Of a DNA stretch of 14,062 nt, positions 1 to 7,395 are shown piece after piece; within the stretch, counting starts at the first letter, position 1, and each line of letters opens with the position of its first letter. The position numbers and the translations under genes are program-made. The DNA is from Pseudomonadota bacterium (lineage in GTDB: Bacteria; Pseudomonadota; Gammaproteobacteria; Steroidobacterales; Steroidobacteraceae): NCBI GenBank assembly GCA_023428645.1, contig JAEYXD010000065.1, positions 1 to 14,062 of the forward strand. The letters are read 5' to 3'. Under the pieces are notes generated by a model. It was not told where the DNA came from, did no database searches, and saw only the letters and a list, made by a program, of their open reading frames with translations.

Positions 1-53
1 CATGTGCACCGGTGCGGAACGAATGCGTCCGTCGGTGCTCGCGAGATTGGATG

Positions 54-166
54 ATCACGGGACAGGCAGGTGCCCGTCCCTGTGATGGGACTTTCGGTTG
101 ATGTCTGTCCGTGATGCCGCGGGCAGGCAGCAACCGGAGCCGAGCCTGGATTTGGTCAGGAAAGTC
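54..166 (+). promoter_or_regulatory. Possible structured RNA or leader (hairpin plus three-way junction)
   Basis: This stretch has no convincing gene but several nested complementary segments. An imperfect hairpin pairs 54-58 with 82-86, 59-63 with 76-80 and 65-68 with 71-74, leaving one mismatch and one bulge. Next, GACTTT (89-94) pairs with AAAGTC (161-166) as a closing helix. Inside it CGGTTG (95-100) pairs with CAACCG (131-136), capped by CTGTCC/GGGCAG (105-110/121-126, one G-U), and CCTG (145-148) pairs with CAGG (157-160). An alternative hairpin GTCAG/CTGAC (164-168/172-176) would compete with the closing helix, as in a switch. The pairing is seen directly; any RNA function is inference. 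It matches no riboswitch consensus that I recognise, and GC-rich DNA forms hairpins easily. Confidence 0.25.
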
Positions 167-184
167 AGCCACTGACTGCGGGCT

Positions 185-224
185 GTCAGGGACCTGTTGC
201 CTGACCCGGGGTTCGGGTCCGGGC
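185..224. repeat. Two adjacent short inverted repeats
   Basis: GTCAGG (185-190) is complementary to CCTGAC (200-205). The segment just after it contains CCCGG and CCGGG arms around the GGTTCGGGT loop. These continue the run of hairpins that fills the region upstream of the gene at 317. No T-tract follows, so they do not look like simple intrinsic terminators. Confidence 0.3.
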
Positions 225-316
225 GGTTTCTTGCGAACAAACCTTGAATCAGATCGCAGCCATGCGGCGGCTCCACTGCTAGCTTTCCGTCATTCGACCT
301 CTAAGACGGGTACCCG

Positions 317-1384
317 ATGCCGATCTCCAATCGCGGCGCTGTTCACAGCGCGCTGCTGATGCTTCTTTGCGTTTTCGGCCTCGCACACGCTCAAGAGCCT
401 GCACCCAGCTTCGGCGCGCTCGATGCCTTCGTCGGTCGATCGTTCGTCAATCAGCTCTACACGCTCGAGGTTTATCGCGAAGGCGATGGCTTGGCCTTGC
501 ATTTCGGGCATGCGGGCGGCGCCCGCTATGGGCGTTATTTCATTCGACCAGGCACAACACCGGGAACGTACGTGCTCGCGGAGACCACCTTTCCGACTTC
601 GCCGCGCGACCGCTTTGCATATTTCGAATCCGGTAGCCTCTATTTGGAATCCACCGCCGACGACTATCGCCACAGGATTCGCGTGAGCGCGCTCAACGAC
701 TCGCTGCAGGTAGATGCTTTCGGCGCGGAAAAGCGCTGGGGACGATTTGGAGCCTTCGAGCAGATCAATTCGAATCACTATCGACCCGTGACCGACCAGG
801 CCCTGCAAGCTGCTGCCCTCACCAATCAGGCTCACTTCGCGCGCATGCATCAGGAAGAACAGGAACGACGCGAACGCGAGCAGGAGCAGGCACGAAACAC
901 CGCCGCCTTGTACAACTCGCTCAAGCACGCCAATGAGATTGCCTCCGCTCGCGAAGCAGAGTCGCAGGCCGCACTGAATGCGACCTTGGAAGCGGCGCGC
1001 ACGCGGACACAACCTGAACAGCAGGCGAGCAATCACACCGCGGATCATGGCGACGCGAGCACGCCCACCCCAGCCACCCGTTCGGCGCCCGCACGGCCCG
1101 CTGCCGGTAGCACTGCGCCATCTCTTTCGGCTGCGCGCGCGAAAGAGTGCGAAATGATTCATCCGAAGGTGAACGACACCTTTCTCACGAGCCGCGGTGA
1201 GACCTTTGCAAGGCAGCACTTGAGCGACAAGGCAGCCGAGAGCTGCCGACAGAGAACCGGCAATGCCACTTTCACGGGCGACATTACGTGCAAGGCGGAA
1301 AGCGAGTTCGTCACGAGCTGCGCCATCCTCGCTGACTGCGCCGGACAAATGCGCGCCCCTTCCTGCAGCGGCATGGCGCAGTAG
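317..1384 (+). CDS. Exported protein of unknown function with coiled coil and six-cysteine C-terminal region
   Basis: Encodes 355 residues; I do not recognise the family. Residues 1-26 form a signal peptide with a hydrophobic stretch (ALLMLLCVFGLAHA) and a likely cut after AHA, so the product is periplasmic or outer-surface. Residues about 30-155 are rich in aromatic and beta-type segments with the look of a small beta domain. Residues about 160-230 are rich in Glu, Arg, Gln and Ala (for example EEQERREREQEQAR) and should form a coiled coil. A Pro/Ala/Thr-rich linker follows at about 230-272. The C-terminal 80 residues carry six cysteines (278, 310, 325, 335, 341, 350), suggesting three disulfides formed in the periplasm. 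The ATG at 317 is chosen because it gives a complete leader; its Shine-Dalgarno is poor, and it directly follows a CGGGTACCCG palindrome. Function is unknown. Confidence 0.8.
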   Translation: MPISNRGAVHSALLMLLCVFGLAHAQEPAPSFGALDAFVGRSFVNQLYTLEVYREGDGLALHFGHAGGARYGRYFIRPGTTPGTYVLAETTFPTSPRDRFAYFESGSLYLESTADDYRHRIRVSALNDSLQVDAFGAEKRWGRFGAFEQINSNHYRPVTDQALQAAALTNQAHFARMHQEEQERREREQEQARNTAALYNSLKHANEIASAREAESQAALNATLEAARTRTQPEQQASNHTADHGDASTPTPATRSAPARPAAGSTAPSLSAARAKECEMIHPKVNDTFLTSRGETFARQHLSDKAAESCRQRTGNATFTGDITCKAESEFVTSCAILADCAGQMRAPSCSGMAQ

Positions 1385-1454
1385 CGGCTTTAGTACCCGT
1401 TGCGCGCTAATCAGGCGAGGTTTCAGGAACTCTTCGAGCGTCGATCAATTTGCT

Positions 1455-1682
1455 CTAGTTTCGACTTGATCCGGCCATCGCAGGGATCGACGCGCTCATC
1501 CAGTCTCGGGAGCACACACTCCTTTCGGCGCGAGTAGCGACGGTCGCGCCACTCATCAAGACCCTCATAGCCCCGCACGCCTCGCGCGCGTGCGGGTGAG
1601 TCCGGCGCGCTTCAATGCCCGGCTCGCTCAGTACGTTCGCGATCGTGCCGCGCCGATTCGTCAAAAGTTCGCGTCCGACCAC
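1455..1682 (-). pseudogene. Possible decayed transposase (integrase-core) fragment
   Basis: On the minus strand this open frame contains NRRGTIANVLSEPGIE. This resembles a stretch from the N-terminal part of IS481/IS3-like integrase-core transposases, which typically reads RGTIANIL, a few residues, then HGIEPAPER. Nothing before or after it continues the family: the expected DDE core and the upstream 'GYRRIQG'-like segment are missing in all frames I read. If real it is a short relic. The resemblance is from memory and may be chance. Confidence 0.2.
1572..1596. repeat. Perfect 9-bp inverted repeat (hairpin)
   Basis: CCCGCACGC (1572-1580) is the exact reverse complement of GCGTGCGGG (1588-1596), separated by a seven-base loop. 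It lies about 190 bp after the preceding stop codon and has no following T-run. It could end the upstream transcript or be a protein-binding palindrome. Confidence 0.4.
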
Positions 1683-1802
1683 AGCGCATACGTCGATGAC
1701 TCATAGTTGCCTCGAAACGCGCGCGCGTTATCCGCTAAGATCGAACGTTTGCGTGACCGCATCGTAGCGGCCACATCATCGTGATGAGTAAAAGGAATCT
1801 AG

Positions 1803-2885
1803 ATGACGACGAGAGCTACTTTTTCGCCTTGGCTGGTGTGCGCGAGCCTCATGGCCACAAGCGCTGCGCAAGCGGATTCCGCGTTACGTGAACGCGCCAG
1901 CGCAGTTTTCCAACCGATTCCGGAGCGGGTAACGGAGCTCGGCGGTCAAAAAATCACCGCAGCACAGATCGCGCTCGGCCATAAGTTGTGGTTCGAGCCG
2001 CGCCTTTCGCGCAGCCATCTGATCAGCTGCAACACCTGCCACAACTTGAGCATTGGCGGCGCCGATAACGTCAAAGCGTCGATCGGTCACGGCTGGCAAC
2101 AAGGGCCCCGCAACAACCCTACGGCCCTCAATGCCGTGTTCAATGCGGCGCAATTCTGGGACGGCCGCGCTGCTGACTTGAGGGAACAAGCGACAGGCCC
2201 CCTGCAAGCGCCCGTCGAGATGAACAACACGCCTGAGCGCATCGAAGCGACGCTGAACAGCATCCCGGAGTATGTCGAGGCATTCAAGAAAGCCTTTGGC
2301 GGCGGCAAAACCGTGAGCTTCGACAATGCGGCACGCGCCTTGGCCGCGTTCGAAACCACCCTGATCACCCCGAATGCGCCGTTCGATCGTTTCCTGCGCG
2401 GTGATGACAAGGCACTCACCAAGCAACAAAAAGACGGCCTCGAACTCTTCATCAATACGGGCTGCATTGCGTGCCACAACGGCGTGAACCTGGGCGGGCA
2501 AGCGTACTTCCCGTTCGGCGTCGTCAAGCGCCCAGGCGCAGACATCCTGCCGGAGAACGACAAGGGCCGTTTCGCCGTGACGAACACGACGACTGACGAG
2601 TACGTCTTCCGCGCATCACCGCTGCGCAACGTCGCGCTGACGCCGCCCTACTTCCACAGTGGCGAGGTGTGGGACCTCGAACAAGCCGTTGCCATCATGG
2701 GCAACAGCCAGTTGGGACAGGAGCTGAGCACCGATCAAGTCCGTGCCATCGCGGCGTTCCTGCGCAGCCTCACCGGCGAACAACCGAAAGTGACACTGCC
2801 GGTGTTGCCGCCTAGCACGGCCTCGACACCGAAGCCGGACCACAGCCTGCCCGACGCAGCACGCCAAGCGAAAAGCGCGGAGTAA
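1803..2885 (+). CDS. Di-heme cytochrome c peroxidase (CcpA/MauG family), periplasmic
   Basis: Encodes 360 residues. Bacterial di-heme cytochrome c peroxidases reduce hydrogen peroxide to water in the periplasm with electrons from small c-type cytochromes. A signal peptide covers residues 1-24. Two c-haem sites are visible: CNTCH (76-80) and CIACH (221-225). The family block GADNVKASIGHGWQQGPRN follows the first site; H96 sits 16 residues after H80, as the second peroxidatic-haem ligand does in Pseudomonas CcpA. QFWDGRA (117-123), catalytic-type Glu139 (in APVEM), LRNVALTPPYFHSG and M299 (candidate ligand of the high-potential haem) also match. A Pro/Lys-rich tail of about 35 residues extends beyond the usual end. 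AAGGA at 1792-1796 supports the ATG. It is convergent with the asparaginase gene. The family assignment is firm; the electron donor is unknown. Confidence 0.95.
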   Translation: MTTRATFSPWLVCASLMATSAAQADSALRERASAVFQPIPERVTELGGQKITAAQIALGHKLWFEPRLSRSHLISCNTCHNLSIGGADNVKASIGHGWQQGPRNNPTALNAVFNAAQFWDGRAADLREQATGPLQAPVEMNNTPERIEATLNSIPEYVEAFKKAFGGGKTVSFDNAARALAAFETTLITPNAPFDRFLRGDDKALTKQQKDGLELFINTGCIACHNGVNLGGQAYFPFGVVKRPGADILPENDKGRFAVTNTTTDEYVFRASPLRNVALTPPYFHSGEVWDLEQAVAIMGNSQLGQELSTDQVRAIAAFLRSLTGEQPKVTLPVLPPSTASTPKPDHSLPDAARQAKSAE

Positions 2886-2902
2886 GGGTAAGTTGGGACT
2901 CG

Positions 2903-2935
2903 AGCGTGCGCGGCGGCAATGCTGTCGCGCACGCT
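2903..2935 (+). terminator. Terminator-like hairpin after the peroxidase gene
   Basis: AGCGTGCGCG (2903-2912) and CGCGCACGCT (2926-2935) form a perfect 10-bp stem with a 13-base loop, starting 17 bases after the peroxidase stop codon. Only a short TTC follows instead of a T-tract, so termination is likely but not certain. Because it is symmetrical it could also serve transcripts arriving from the convergent asparaginase gene. Confidence 0.45.
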
Positions 2936-3093
2936 TCGGCTCCACCTCTCCTGGGTCACGCGGCCGGCCGAGTGGCGCGGATGAGATCAGACCACTTGGC
3001 GAAGCCGTAGCTCTTCTGGCGGACGCAGCTTCGCTTCCCATCCGCTTGCTTCTTCCAGGCCGCGCGTGAGGAACTCTGTAGGTCGAACTCCGA

Positions 3094-4155
3094 CTACCGC
3101 CGATCCTCCTTATAGATGCCGATCTCGACACCCTTCCCCTGCGCCGCTCGCGCTCGATACATGCCCGACGTGTTGAAGCTCCACGCGATCTGACCATCCG
3201 GTGCGACCGCAATGATGCCGCCGTCGCCGCCGAGCTCAGTCAGGCGCTTCTGGATGACTTCATCGGCGGCCGCTTGCAGGCTCATGTTCTTGTATTCGAC
3301 GAGCGCGCAGATTTCGCGCGCGACCGTGAGTCGAATGAAGTATTCGCCCGTGCCGGTGGCCGAGACGGCACAGGACGCATTCGATGCGTACGTGCCAGCG
3401 CCGATGATCGGGCTGTCGCCGACGCGACCCCAACGTTTGCCGGTCGTGCCGCCAGTCGACGTGCCCGCGGCCACATTGCCGGCACGATCGACGACGACGG
3501 CGCCGACGGTGCCCTTCTTGCCTTCGTCATGCACCAGATCATCCAATGCAGTTCGCAAGTTGCTGGCGCCCGCGGGCTTTGCTGGAATCGGCAAGCCGCG
3601 TGCCTTGAGAAATTCCTCGAGCGCCTTCCAGCGGCGCTCCGTGTAGAACCACGACGGGTCCACTTGTTCGAGCCCCTGCTCGCGCGAAAACGTATCGGCA
3701 CCGGGGCCGATCATCATCACGTGCGGCGAATTCTCCATGACACGTCTGGCGAGTTGCAGCGGATGTCGTGTTCGCGTGACGCCCGCGACTGCGCCGACCG
3801 CGAGTGTTTTGCCATCCATGATCGAAGCATCCAATTCGATACGTCCTTCGCTCGTGAACACAGCCCCGCGCGCGGAATTGAACAACGGGTCGTCTTCCAT
3901 GACCGAAATCGCGGCTTGCACGGCATCGAGCGCTGCGCCATCGCTGTCGAGCACGGCAATGCCCGCATCGATCGCGCGCTGCAATGCTGCGCGATAGGCA
4001 GCATCTTGCTCTGGCGTGAGCGACTTGCGATCGATGACGCCTGCGCCGCCGTGAATTGCAATCGACCAAGGTCGAGCCATGGACGGGATCGAAGCTGCAA
4101 GCAACATGAGGCCGAGCGCGAGAGGGGCTGCTTTCATATGAGTGACACTGTTCAT
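3094..4155 (-). CDS. iaaA: Isoaspartyl peptidase / L-asparaginase (Ntn-hydrolase), exported
   Basis: Encodes 353 residues of the plant-type asparaginase family, which hydrolyses isoaspartyl dipeptides and L-asparagine. HGGAG at 35-39 is the N-terminal family signature. The nucleophile is Thr216 in KKGTVGAVVVD; the precursor is known in this family to cut itself between G215 and T216 into alpha and beta subunits. The stretch around STGGTTGKRWGRVGDSPIIG (233-252), with R244 and D247, matches the substrate-binding block, and GTGTGE (267-271 region) follows. A leader with a hydrophobic core (APLALGLMLLAASIPSMA) predicts export, unlike the cytosolic E. coli IaaA. The start is uncertain: ATG at 4155 lacks a ribosome site and lies about 11 bases from a predicted transcription start, so the ATG six codons later (4137, MKAAPLALG) may be the real one. 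The gene stands alone, convergent with the peroxidase gene. Confidence 0.93.
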   Translation of the reverse strand: MNSVTHMKAAPLALGLMLLAASIPSMARPWSIAIHGGAGVIDRKSLTPEQDAAYRAALQRAIDAGIAVLDSDGAALDAVQAAISVMEDDPLFNSARGAVFTSEGRIELDASIMDGKTLAVGAVAGVTRTRHPLQLARRVMENSPHVMMIGPGADTFSREQGLEQVDPSWFYTERRWKALEEFLKARGLPIPAKPAGASNLRTALDDLVHDEGKKGTVGAVVVDRAGNVAAGTSTGGTTGKRWGRVGDSPIIGAGTYASNASCAVSATGTGEYFIRLTVAREICALVEYKNMSLQAAADEVIQKRLTELGGDGGIIAVAPDGQIAWSFNTSGMYRARAAQGKGVEIGIYKEDRR

Positions 4156-4172
4156 TAGGACCCGATGAAGTT

Positions 4173-4178
4173 TTTATA
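4173..4178 (-). promoter_or_regulatory. Candidate -10 element of the asparaginase gene
   Basis: The minus strand reads TATAAA here in an AT-rich patch that stands out from the GC-rich surroundings. Transcription would begin near 4166, shortly before the two candidate ATGs at 4155 and 4137. No good -35 hexamer is visible; the place where it should be (about 4196-4201) lies inside the palindrome at 4189-4209. Confidence 0.3.
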
Positions 4179-4188
4179 AATCCGAACC

Positions 4189-4209
4189 CCGGCCCAGGAG
4201 AGGGGCCGG
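4189..4209. repeat. Perfect 7-bp inverted repeat at the asparaginase promoter
   Basis: CCGGCCC (4189-4195) and GGGCCGG (4203-4209) flank a seven-base centre. The repeat covers the expected -35 position of the minus-strand promoter candidate at 4173-4178. It may therefore be an operator, or simply a hairpin. This is inferred from position only. Confidence 0.35.
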
Positions 4210-4589
4210 TGACACCGCCACGCTTCTCGTACGAATGTACACGCTCGGCCCCGAAGCTGCGAATGCCCACCGCTTGCACAAGGTAGGCTCAGAACACATG
4301 TCTGGCGCCCGTCCATTTCGGCAATCACGGCCATCGTTCAGTGCCGGTCTGTCGGACATCGCGCCCCGTTGATGTGTCACCGGACGGAAAGAATAATTTT
4401 GGTGACCTCGCGATCATCGCGCTGCATAATCGCCCGCGCCCTTCCGGACGGAGGGCCCCTTTCAGGCCAACGAAGCTCGCGCCTCGAGCTACGCTCCTGA
4501 GTACGCACAAGCCCGTATTCTGGAATGCGACGTTCACACTTGAATGGGTAACGCTTGCACACGGGCGTAATAAGGTGCGAGACCAATTC
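4210..4589. other. Intergenic/leader region upstream of the LAL regulator gene
   Basis: The regulator frame stays open back to 4341, but residues encoded by 4341-4589 match nothing and lie before the domain where MalT-like proteins begin. I therefore treat this as non-coding leader. It contains GTCACC (4376-4381) facing GGTGAC (4401-4406) across 19 bases around an AT-rich patch, and a bulged hairpin at 4438-4456. I see no clear sigma-70 promoter. Confidence 0.45.
4436..4456. repeat. Hairpin repeat, copy 1 (upstream of the regulator gene)
   Basis: GCCCT and CCG arms (4438-4446, one bulged T) pair with CGGAGGGC (4449-4456). The 21-base segment aligns at 18 of 22 positions with 7396-7417, which lies just after the regulator stop codon. 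The two copies thus bracket the gene. Confidence 0.4.
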
Positions 4590-7346
4590 ATGGGGGATGG
4601 CGTGTCGCGGGGCGAGACTTCGCCGCGACGTCACGCAAGCCACGACAGCGATCCGGTGGCCGCCGGCTCGCCACATCTCATCAATTCGAAGCTCGAGCCG
4701 CCGCAGTCAGCGGCCACCTGCGTCTCGCGCCACGCGCTGCTTCAGCAGCTCGATGAGGCGAGCCAGCGCACGCTCGTGCTGCTCTCGGCGCCGACAGGCT
4801 CAGGCAAGAGCACCTTACTCTCGCATTGGCACCGCGAACGTCGGAACGACCGCGCGAGCGCCTGGCTGTCGCTCGATGAGCAGGACAACGAGCCAGTGCG
4901 CTTCTTCACGTACCTCCACGCGTCGTTGCGACGCGCACTGAGCGGCTTCGACGCCTATATCGCCAGCCGCGGCGATCAGGATGCGGGACCGTTCATCGAC
5001 TCTATCGCGGCGGTCTTCATCGAACAGCTCGGCCGCATCGATCGCGAGCTCACGATCGTGCTCGACGACTGCCAATGGCTCACATCCGCCTCCCTGACGC
5101 GAGCGATCGATTTCATGCTGCGGCGATCCCCGTCGAACGTTCGGTGGGTGCTCTCCGGCCGCTGCATGCCAGCGGTCAATCTCAGCGCACTGCGCTTGAA
5201 CGACGAACTGATCGTCTTCAGCGCAACCGAGCTGCGATTCGATCGCGATCTCATCCTGCAATTGAGCCGCAAGCTGTCGCGGCGCGAGCTGTCGACCGCG
5301 GAGGCCGACTACATTCTCGATCGAACGGAGGGGTGGGTCGCCGGAGTGAAGCTGGCGCTCCTCGCTCGCGAGGAGTCGCGTACGCCGGGGAATGCGCTGG
5401 AGGCATTCGCCGGCTCTCACGCCGAGGTCGCGAGCTACTTTGCCGGTTCGGTCCTCGAGGAACAGACCGACGAGATGCGCGCGTTCCTGCTCGCGAGCTG
5501 CATCGTGGACCGGATGACGGGTGAGCTTTGCGACGCCATGCTCAACATCGATGACAGCCAGCGCATTCTGGAAAATCTGGAACGCGCGCAACTGTTCATC
5601 CAGCCGCTCGATGGTCATCGACACTGGTTTCGCTACCACACTCTCTTCCGCGACTTTCTGCGCAGCCGGCTGCGCCGCGACGCGGCAGCGCAGTTGGCGA
5701 CATTGCACGAGCGCGCAAGCCGCTGGTATGCCGAGCATCAGTTCTTCGAGGAAGCCCTCACGCACGCTCTGGCCGCGAAGAACGTCTGCTGGCGCAACCA
5801 GCTGCTCGCGCGGTGCACGGCAGCGTGGCTGCAAGGCGGCGAGATCTCGGAAGTGCTGCACTGGTCGGAGAAGCTGCCGTTAGCGGACGTTCTTGCCGAT
5901 TTCTCAATGGCTCGGCATTACATTGTCGCGCTCGTTCTGCGCCGCCGCTTTCCGGAAGCTGCGAACGCACTGCGAACACTGCGTCAGACGGATGTCACCG
6001 CGACCGCCGCGCAGCTCGCGGCGCTCGAAACGCTGTATTCGGTCCTCGCCGACAGCGACGATTCGCACACCCTCGACGAAGCGTCGTTGCAGGACGATGG
6101 GATCGATCGCTTTCTGGCCGGTACGCTGCTGACGTTGCAGGCGTACGCACTGCTGCGCCGCTATCAATTCGACCTGTCGCGCCGGACGGCGCTCCGTGCG
6201 CGCGAGATGCTGGAACAGCACAGCGTGTATGGGCGCGGCTATGCCGATAGCGTCGCCGCGCTCGCCGATCGCGCGCAGGGCGACCTGAAGCGCGCCTCCG
6301 AACGCTGCGAAAGCACGTTCGCGGAGGTGCGCAACGGGCGCCGCGGCCCCGCATGGGTCAATGCCGCGACGTCGATCGCCTACACACGATACGAGGAGAA
6401 TCGCCTTCCCGAGGCCGAGGCGCTGTGTATCGAGATCCTGCCGCTCCTGTCGGTGGCGTCGACGATCGAGAGCTTCACGACCGCATATACGACGTTCGCG
6501 CGCATCAAGGCCGCGGACGGCCGTATCGAGGAAGCCGAGCAGCTTCTCGAACATCTGCACGGCGTCCTGGAAGGCGGCGCGCACCGACGCTTCGTCGCGC
6601 AGGTGGTGGCCGAAAAGCTCCTGCTGTGTCTGCGTCAGCGAGATACGGGGCGCGCCGTGAAGCTCGCGCGCGACGCCCAGCTCGAGCAGCGATTCGAGTC
6701 CGGTGAGTTCCGCCTGCCACGCCGCTACGACGAAGCATGGGAGCGGTCGGGCAGTGCCTACGCGCAATTGCTCCTCCATACGCAACGGCATGCTGAAGCC
6801 CGAGAGGTATTGGCGAACCTGCGCTCGAGCGCCAGCGATGCCGGCTACGTCTATCGCCAGATTCGTCTCGAAGCGGCGCTCTCCTGCTGCCTGGCGGGCA
6901 CGGGTGAACTGAACGCGGCATCCGCGGCCTTGAACGCGGCATTGGCGTTGACCCGCGGCTACGGCTTTACGCGCGGCGTGTTCGACGAGGTGCCGATGCT
7001 GTCGGCGCTCGTGCGGCAAGCGCTCGAGCATCACACGCTGCGCCACACGCTACCGTTTCATTACTTCCGCAAGTTCGACAATCTTTTTGCCGTTCGCCCG
7101 CCGGCCCGATCGACGGCGCGTGTCGCGAAGATGGCCGCGGCGTTGCCGCTCGAGCCGCTCACCGATCGGGAGATCGAGATCCTGCGCCTGCTCGCGCGGG
7201 GCTTGAGCAACACGGAGATCAGCGAGCGGTCGCAAATCGCGCTGTCCACTACGAAATGGCACTTGAAGAACATCTTCGCGAAGCTGGATGTCAGTACGCG
7301 GACCGGTGCCCTGGCCCGCGCCCGCGAGCTGCGGCTCGTCGACTAG
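4590..7346 (+). CDS. LuxR-family ATP-binding transcriptional regulator (LAL / MalT-AlkS type)
   Basis: Encodes 918 residues, close to MalT in length. Such proteins are STAND-type ATPases that assemble and activate transcription when an inducer binds. The Walker A loop APTGSGKST is at about 67-75 and Walker B (TIVLDDCQWL) at about 155-164. The MalT-like WFRYHTLFRDFLRSRL block follows the ATPase module. The middle of the protein, to about residue 840, is helical, Leu/Ala/Glu-rich and TPR-like, the usual inducer-sensing and oligomerisation arm. The last 66 residues are a LuxR/GerE helix-turn-helix (LTDREIEILRLLARGLSNTE, then WHLKNIFAKLDVSTRTGA). The ATG at 4590 is preferred over the first in-frame ATG at 4341; AAGG at 4573 is a weak ribosome site and GTG 4575 is another option. 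The inducer and target are unknown; the gene 162 bp downstream is the obvious candidate target. Confidence 0.9.
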   Translation: MGDGVSRGETSPRRHASHDSDPVAAGSPHLINSKLEPPQSAATCVSRHALLQQLDEASQRTLVLLSAPTGSGKSTLLSHWHRERRNDRASAWLSLDEQDNEPVRFFTYLHASLRRALSGFDAYIASRGDQDAGPFIDSIAAVFIEQLGRIDRELTIVLDDCQWLTSASLTRAIDFMLRRSPSNVRWVLSGRCMPAVNLSALRLNDELIVFSATELRFDRDLILQLSRKLSRRELSTAEADYILDRTEGWVAGVKLALLAREESRTPGNALEAFAGSHAEVASYFAGSVLEEQTDEMRAFLLASCIVDRMTGELCDAMLNIDDSQRILENLERAQLFIQPLDGHRHWFRYHTLFRDFLRSRLRRDAAAQLATLHERASRWYAEHQFFEEALTHALAAKNVCWRNQLLARCTAAWLQGGEISEVLHWSEKLPLADVLADFSMARHYIVALVLRRRFPEAANALRTLRQTDVTATAAQLAALETLYSVLADSDDSHTLDEASLQDDGIDRFLAGTLLTLQAYALLRRYQFDLSRRTALRAREMLEQHSVYGRGYADSVAALADRAQGDLKRASERCESTFAEVRNGRRGPAWVNAATSIAYTRYEENRLPEAEALCIEILPLLSVASTIESFTTAYTTFARIKAADGRIEEAEQLLEHLHGVLEGGAHRRFVAQVVAEKLLLCLRQRDTGRAVKLARDAQLEQRFESGEFRLPRRYDEAWERSGSAYAQLLLHTQRHAEAREVLANLRSSASDAGYVYRQIRLEAALSCCLAGTGELNAASAALNAALALTRGYGFTRGVFDEVPMLSALVRQALEHHTLRHTLPFHYFRKFDNLFAVRPPARSTARVAKMAAALPLEPLTDREIEILRLLARGLSNTEISERSQIALSTTKWHLKNIFAKLDVSTRTGALARARELRLVD

Positions 7347-7395
7347 CCAGCCGCGGGCCGCGCATCCCCACTGCCGCTCGCGCAGCAGTACGAAA

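Larger units (their letters stand above)
1385..1802. other. Intergenic region, 418 bp
   Basis: No supported gene lies here. It holds a strong hairpin at 1572-1596, a doubtful transposase relic on the minus strand (1455-1682) and the ribosome binding site of the peroxidase gene (AAGGA, 1792-1796, six bases before the ATG). I could not find a convincing sigma-70 promoter: TTGCCT at 1707 and TAAGAT at 1736 are 23 bases apart, which is too far. Confidence 0.5.

Noticed and set aside
205..224. A tRNA T-arm-like GGTTCGGGTCC sequence
   Set aside because: The surrounding bases do not form acceptor, D or anticodon arms, so it is only a short GC hairpin.
290..1348. A 352-codon minus-strand frame opposite the first gene
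   Set aside because: The plus-strand frame has a signal peptide, coiled coil and ordered cysteines; the minus frame has none of these features and no convincing family motif.
4341..4589. An 83-residue N-terminal extension of the LAL regulator
   Set aside because: The extension matches no family, includes the leader hairpin, and would make the protein longer than typical MalT-like regulators. The ATG at 4590 is preferred.
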